Shown here: piece by piece, positions 1 to 4,600 of the stretch
Layout of the letters: each line of letters opens with the position of its first letter
How positions within the stretch are numbered: the first letter of the stretch is position 1
NCBI GenBank assembly: GCA_019240175.1
Contig: JAFAYS010000985.1
Location: forward strand, 1-6,281
DNA length: 6,281 nucleotides
From: Chloroflexota bacterium
Lineage (GTDB): Bacteria > Chloroflexota > Chloroflexia > Chloroflexales > Kallotenuaceae
Reading direction: 5' to 3'
The notes under the pieces: generated by a model
Seen by the model: only the letters and a program-made list of their open reading frames with translations
Told to the model about the DNA's origin: nothing
Databases searched by the model: none
Translations under genes and position numbers: made by a program

Positions 1-9
1 GTACTACTC

Positions 10-318
10 ATGGCTGGAGGAGCTGGCGATCTCGTCTATATGGATGTTCCCGCCGTCCGTGATATTTCCAAAGGCTTCAGCACGATCAGCGATGTGCTCA
101 AAAACGTCGCCAAGGTGCTCGAAGTCTTGACCAACATCCTGAAGACGACAGCCTTTATCGGACTCGTCGGTGGCTATGCCGTAGCGCAGTTTATCGACAT
201 GATCCGGCCCCACATCGAAGATATGAGCGAAAAGTGTGAAGAGCTGAGCAAAGACCTGAGCACCTCGGTCGATGCGTATGAGCGCGGCGACTCACAAGGC
301 GCGACGCGCTTTTACTGA
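10..318 (+). CDS. WXG100-like (ESAT-6-type) candidate T7SS substrate, 102 aa
   Basis: This is probably a small secreted helical-hairpin protein of the WXG100/ESAT-6 superfamily, exported by the ATPase encoded downstream. The length (102 aa) is typical of the family. Two amphipathic helical stretches (about residues 14-48 and 58-90) flank a Gly-containing hydrophobic turn, IGLVGGYAVAQ (50-60). No W-x-G is present, so the GG may take the turn position. The C-terminal part has Y90-E-R-G-D94, an exact match to the YxxxD/E secretion signal known from ESX substrates, followed by a short tail ending RFY. There is no signal peptide. ATG at 10 gives the expected family length, but the frame is open to the window edge and no Shine-Dalgarno can be seen, so the true start could lie upstream. 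Met11 (position 40) is a weaker alternative. Family membership is inferred from length, helix pattern and YxxxD. The central hydrophobic stretch could also be read as a membrane segment, which I consider less likely. Confidence 0.75.
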   Translation: MAGGAGDLVYMDVPAVRDISKGFSTISDVLKNVAKVLEVLTNILKTTAFIGLVGGYAVAQFIDMIRPHIEDMSEKCEELSKDLSTSVDAYERGDSQGATRFY

Positions 319-363
319 CCGCGCAGCGCCTGCGTGCTCAGTTGATCTGCCAACCTGTCGCAA

Positions 364-416
364 CCTATGGCCTATGTTACGATCCCTCGCCAACATAGCC
401 TTGCCTAGGCCATAGG
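364..416 (+). repeat. interrupted inverted repeat / hairpin
   Basis: CCTATGGCC (364-372) is an exact inverse complement of GGCCATAGG (408-416). Directly inside it, TATGTT (373-378) pairs with AACATA (392-397). This gives a 15-bp stem with a 13-nt loop (379-391) and a 10-nt one-sided bulge (398-407). It starts about 45 bp after the stop of the WXG100-like gene. No T-run follows, so it is not a textbook intrinsic terminator. It could stabilise the 3' end of the abundant substrate mRNA, attenuate read-through into the kinase and ATPase genes, or act at DNA level as a binding site. The pairing is seen directly; the role is inference. Confidence 0.6.
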
Positions 417-482
417 CGCACAGCCGTTTTCGAACGAACTGATCAGGCGCGTCGAGCGTGACTCAGCGTGCAGCAGAGCGCC

Positions 483-494
483 CTCTGATCAGAG
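483..494. promoter_or_regulatory. 12-bp palindrome CTCTGATCAGAG, possible operator
   Basis: This is a perfect 12-bp palindrome whose core CTGATCAG also occurs at 439-446, 46 bp upstream centre to centre. It lies about 30 bp before the start codon of the pseudokinase gene, where a repressor or activator could act. There is no independent evidence for a binding protein, and short palindromes arise by chance. Confidence 0.25.
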
Positions 495-514
495 CATGTC
501 GCGCCTAGAAGTAT

Positions 515-520
515 GAGGGG
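515..520 (+). promoter_or_regulatory. ribosome binding site GAGGGG for the pseudokinase gene
   Basis: GAGGGG ends 3 nt before GTG 524 and 6 nt before GTG 527. The spacing favours the second GTG. An in-frame TAG at 506-508 blocks any earlier start, so the choice is only between these two adjacent GTG codons. Confidence 0.6.
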
Positions 521-523
521 TGG

Positions 524-1594
524 GTGGTGAAACAGGATTGTCTTCTCTGCGAGCGCTCGTCGCCCGACAATAATCTCTACTGTCAGGAGATTTACTGCCC
601 GGCTGAAATGTCGCCCACGATTCTGGATTACGGTGAGTGGCTCGGCAATATTGAAATCGTGAAGCCGGTGATTGTGTTACGCTCGGCGGTTTTGTATGAG
701 GCGCGATATCAGAAGAAAAAAGTCCTCTTGAAAGTAGCGCTGCCAGGCCCGGAGAATCGGGAGCGGCTCAAGCGCGAAGCAGAATTTTTACGCAGTATTC
801 GTGGCAACAAAACCTATAGCCAGTTCTTCCCAACCTGGCTATCGCCGTATGCCGGCACCAAGGAAACCGACGCCTACGGCAAAATCGTCCTCAAGGGCCA
901 TCTCCTGTATTATTGCTTATTCGAGTATTTCCCCGGCGAGCCCTTGCGCGATATTCTGACCAAGAATGTCCAGCTGTGGATCTATCACATCGGCTGGATC
1001 ATGGTCAATCTCGCCTCTGCGGTAGCCTACCTCCAGGGCAAAGGCCTGTACCACTTCGGTCTCAGCCCCGATACAATCTTAGTTCACCTCGACACACAAA
1101 CCGGCGCGCCCAGCATCCAGCTCTTCGATCTTGGCATTGCCAGCGATGGTCAAGGGCTCGCTACTAACTGGCACTCGTTCTTTGTACCGCCCGCCTACAC
1201 CGCGCCCGAGCTGATCGACGTGGATGTGCCACAGCCCAGCTACGCGACCGACGTGTATGGCCTGGGCCTGGTCTTGTATGAGCTGCTGGTCGGACAGCCG
1301 GCCTTTCCCTTCAAGCTCTACGGCGATCATGAAGTGTATGCGGCGGTCGGCAAAGGCCGGCGCGTGAGCATGACGCGTACCGAGGACGTCGGGAAGCCAG
1401 CCGAGATTGCCTTGAAAGCGGTCGATCCCAACATGGACGCGCGCTACCAGAGTGCGACCGAGATGGCCCAGGAGCTGCAACAAGCCTTTGGCGCGGTGCC
1501 GCGGCGGCGGCGGCGGTTGGGCCTGATTCTCGCGCTGCTGCTGGTGGGCGCGCTGCTGGCGATTGTTGTTCTGCTCGTCGTGACAAGCTTGTAA
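524..1594 (+). CDS. tail-anchored Ser/Thr kinase-like protein, probable pseudokinase, EssB-like role
   Basis: The protein has 356 aa (355 if GTG 527 is used). It begins with a zinc-ribbon-like Cys set (C6-x2-C9-x10-C20-x4-C25), followed by a Hanks-type kinase fold (about 45-320), five Arg (327-331) and one hydrophobic helix (about 333-353) at the very C-terminus. The kinase domain should therefore be cytosolic with almost nothing outside. Kept kinase features are Lys70 (VLLK, VAIK-like), Glu85 (helix C), D202-L-G (DFG position), APE (227-229), D243 in DVYGLG, and Arg307. Lost features are the Gly-rich loop (no GxGxxG before Lys70) and the HRD loop, which reads H177-F-G-L-S-P-D-T: catalytic Asp is Gly179, Lys is Ser181 and Asn is Thr184. 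A dead or regulatory kinase is therefore likely. In Bacillota T7SS, EssB/YukC has a cytoplasmic pseudokinase fold plus one membrane helix and works with EssC. The position 49 bp before the ATPase gene supports a similar role, but this is inference. The alternative is a divergent active kinase. Confidence 0.85.
   Translation: MVKQDCLLCERSSPDNNLYCQEIYCPAEMSPTILDYGEWLGNIEIVKPVIVLRSAVLYEARYQKKKVLLKVALPGPENRERLKREAEFLRSIRGNKTYSQFFPTWLSPYAGTKETDAYGKIVLKGHLLYYCLFEYFPGEPLRDILTKNVQLWIYHIGWIMVNLASAVAYLQGKGLYHFGLSPDTILVHLDTQTGAPSIQLFDLGIASDGQGLATNWHSFFVPPAYTAPELIDVDVPQPSYATDVYGLGLVLYELLVGQPAFPFKLYGDHEVYAAVGKGRRVSMTRTEDVGKPAEIALKAVDPNMDARYQSATEMAQELQQAFGAVPRRRRRLGLILALLLVGALLAIVVLLVVTSL
1502..1516 (+). 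repeat. (CGG)5 trinucleotide run coding for Arg327-331
   Basis: Five uninterrupted CGG codons encode the positively charged stretch just before the C-terminal membrane helix of the kinase-like protein. By the positive-inside rule this keeps the kinase domain on the cytoplasmic side. The perfect codon repetition makes it a possible in-frame slippage site that would change the number of Arg residues. Confidence 0.7.
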
Positions 1595-1631
1595 GGCACG
1601 ATCGAAAATCAAAGCTATGCCCGAACTACCT

Positions 1632-1635
1632 GGAG
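1632..1635 (+). promoter_or_regulatory. ribosome binding site GGAG for the ATPase gene
   Basis: GGAG lies 8 nt before ATG 1644. An in-frame ATG at 1617, nine codons earlier, has no purine-rich site at a suitable distance, so 1644 is the preferred start. The 49-bp gap to the previous stop codon, with no terminator-like hairpin in it, suggests cotranscription with the pseudokinase gene. Confidence 0.6.
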
Positions 1636-1643
1636 CGCGCCCA

Positions 1644-4600
1644 ATGAGCAACCCGATTTATATTGATCGTCCTCCCCGCATACAGCCCGAGATACCGCTC
1701 GGCGAATACGAGATCCCGCGTCCGCCCGAAAAAAAGGAAGAGGGCTTTGCGCGGATACTCCAGATCGGGCTGCCGCTGGTGAGCGTGCTCGGCTTATTGT
1801 TCGTCTCGTCGACGGGCGGCAGCTGGGTGCGCATTATTCCGATGTCGCTGTCGGTGCTCGCCTCGACGGCCTACGCGATCTATAGCTATCGCCAGGAGCA
1901 GCGCCGGCTGGCCGAGATCGAGGAGGGCTACGCCGAGCGCATCATCGAGCTGACCAAAGAGATGCGCAACTACCAGGATATGCAGCGCCGCTGTTACCGC
2001 TACAACTATCCCGATCCTGAGTCGGCGTTTCGCATTGTGCGCAATGCGCGCCTGGAAGTTGAAAGCGAGCAGCGCTCGCTGCGGGCGGAGGCGCGGCTGT
2101 GGGAGCGCCGCGTCTCGGATGACGACTTCGGCGTGGTGCGGCTGGGCATTGGCACGCTGCCGTCCAGCGTCACCTACACCATGAGCGAGGCCGAAAACTT
2201 CGACGACTCGCAGGTGCGCGATGCCATGAAGCTTGAGGCCGACTCGCGCTTTGTCTCGAATATTCCGGTGATTCTTTCCTTCCGCCAGCCACCCGAGGAA
2301 AAAGACGAAGAGGACGAAGAAGAAGAATCGAGTGAGCAGCAGGCCAAAGAAGAAGGCTACAAGCCACCGGCCACCCACGCGCTCGGTATCGCCGGCGATC
2401 GCCAGTCGGTGCAAGAGTTTACGCGCAGCCTGCTGGCCCATTATGTCGTGTTCCACGCCCCGACCGACGCGCGGCTGTATGTGCTGGCCACCGATCGAGC
2501 GCCGTGGAGCTGGACCGAGTCGCTGCCGCACTGCCAGGGCGACGAGCAGAACAATTTTCTGTGCTTCGTGGGCGAGATCAAAGCCGACGAGGAAGATCGC
2601 ACCTTTGACGACGACGACGGCGATGAGCTTGAGCAATTCTTAGAGGGCATTCGCAAAGTTCTGGCCACGCGCAAGATTCGGCTACAGGAGCACGAAGAGA
2701 ATCAGGACGGTGGCGATCCCACGCTGCCGCTGCTGCTGGTCGTGGTGGATCTGCTGGACGCGACCTACAACCAGCAGTCGCCGCTGCAAAAGATCGAGTC
2801 CGATGCCGCGATCTCGATCCTGCTGGAAGAAGGCGCGGCGCTGGGCGCGGCGGTGATCTTTTTGGTGCCTGAGCGCAGCAAAGTGCCCAGCGGCTGCCAG
2901 TCGGTGGTTGAGATCGAAAAGACCGCGCCGGCCACCAACAGCAAGATCGAGCCGGACCGCAAGCTGCACTTTCGCTATGCCGAGACCGGCTTGAATTCCA
3001 GTCGCTACGTGGGCGAGGCCGATCTGGTCGGCAATCTGCGCGCGATGGAAGAGCTGGCCCAGCAGCTGGCAGCGCTGGATGTGCGCCAGGGCTTTGGCGC
3101 GAACCTCGCGACCGGCGTGCCCTTCCTTGAACTGATGGGCACCAAAACCCTGGCCGAGCTGAAAGACGCCACCTGGAAAAAATGGCAGGCCAGCACGCAG
3201 CCGCTCAACGCCAACTGGCTGCGCGTCAAGCTGGGCCTGATGTCGGGCAACAAGCCGCGCACGCTGGTGCTATCGGCCAAGCGCGACGGCGTGCATGGCA
3301 TGGTCGCCGGCAGCACCGGCTCGGGCAAATCCGAGCTACTGATCTCGCTGATCGCCGGACTGGCCGTGACCTACGAGCCGAGCGTGCTCAACTTTGTGCT
3401 GGTCGATTACAAAGGCGGCGGCGCGTTCAAGCCGTTTGAGAATCTGCCGCACGTGGTCGATCTGATCACCAACCTGGGCGAAGACGCCGTCACGCGCATG
3501 TTCACCGCTGTGCGCGCCGAGATGGAGCGCCGCCAAAAGCTCAACACCGATACCAAAACCAAAAATATTGTCGAGTATCGCCAGAAGGGCTTTCACCTCA
3601 CGCACGCGCCGTATCCGTATCTGTTCATCATCATCGACGAGTTCGCCGAGATGATCGCCAGCCGCGCGGAGTTCAAAGCCCAGCTTGAGATGATCACCCG
3701 CGTTGGTCGCGCGCAGGGCGTCTCGCTGATCCTGGCGGCGCAGCGGCCCAGCGGCGTGACCGACCAGATGCGCTCGAATATTAAGTTCCGCATTTGTCTG
3801 CGCGTGGAAACGCCCGGCGAAAGTCGCGAAATGCTGCGTCGCTCGGATGCCGCGTTCTTGCCAGCGGGCGTGCCGGGACGCGGCTACCTACAGGTCGGCA
3901 ATGAAGAGATCGAGCTGGTGCAGGTCGCCTACACTGGCGATCGCATCGCCGACCAGAACCAAGCGCCAAAAGCCAGAGTCATCTGGCCGGATCGCGGCGG
4001 CAACCTGGAAGTTGTGCAAGATCAAGAGCCGCCCGAGCTGTACGTGGCGATCATCGACATGCTTAACGAGATGGCGCGCCAGCACGGTGTCAAAAAGCAG
4101 CGCGCGCCGTGGCCCAACTTCCTGCCCGATCAAATGTGGCTGTCGCGCGTCTTGCTGTCACAAAATCCCCAGGCCAGCGCGGTCACCTCGGAGCAATACA
4201 TCGATCGCGAAAGCATCGATACGATCATGCTGGGCCAGCCGCACGAGCCGACGATCTTTTTGAATCCGTCGGTGAATAAATGGCTCACGCGCCAGCCGGG
4301 CTGGATCGACACGCTGGACTGGAACAACTACGCCATGCGTCCGGTGGTCGGCCTGGTCGATAATCCCTACGCCGCCAAGCAGCTGCCGCTGGTGATCCCG
4401 CTGCCACGCGGCCACGTCGCGATTTTTGGCGCGTCCGGCTGGGGCAAAACAACCTTTATCCGCTCGCTGGTGGTCAGTCTGGCCGCCACGCACTCGCCGG
4501 ATCATTTCCACGCCTACATTTTGGATCTCGGCGGTCGCAATCTTGGCGTGCTGGCGCAGCTGCCGCACGTCGGCGCGGTGATCATTCCCGACGAAGAAGG

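Larger units (their letters stand above)
319..523. other. intergenic spacer between substrate and pseudokinase genes
   Basis: This 205-bp gap is much longer than the 49 bp between the next two genes, so it probably holds regulatory sequence. From left to right I see: a small hairpin just after the stop (CGCAG/CTGCG, 322-334); an imperfect tandem 10-mer beginning CAACCT at 351 and 361 (8 of 10 matching); a long interrupted hairpin (364-416); a 4-bp stem with a TTCG loop (425-436); and two CTGATCAG palindromes. No convincing -35/-10 pair and no T-rich terminator tail were found. No ORF with a plausible start and ribosome binding site was seen here. Confidence 0.6.

Noticed and set aside
364..416. 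Hairpin as a rho-independent terminator
   Set aside because: The stem has a 10-nt bulge and is followed by CGCACAG, not a T-run.
513..530. ATG at 513 as a start or leader peptide
   Set aside because: It is out of frame with the kinase-like gene and reaches a TGA after five codons; it overlaps the ribosome binding site and probably has no role.
524..1594. Ordinary active PknB-type kinase
   Set aside because: The catalytic Asp of HRD is Gly179 and the Lys and Asn of the loop are Ser181 and Thr184; the Gly-rich loop is missing, and there is no PASTA or other sensor domain outside the membrane.
1617..1643. Upstream in-frame ATG (1617) as the start of the ATPase
   Set aside because: It lacks a Shine-Dalgarno at suitable spacing, whereas GGAG sits 8 nt before ATG 1644. 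It remains possible but less likely.
1079..1651. 190-codon open frame on the minus strand across the end of the kinase-like gene
   Set aside because: It opposes the conserved DLG, APE and DVYGLG region, and its Arg/Gln/Pro-rich product looks non-natural.
1794..2636. 280-codon open frame on the minus strand inside the ATPase gene
   Set aside because: It is the reverse reading of a well-supported coding region. Its composition is Arg/Ala/His-rich and low in complexity, with no recognisable domain, and such frames are common opposite GC-rich genes.
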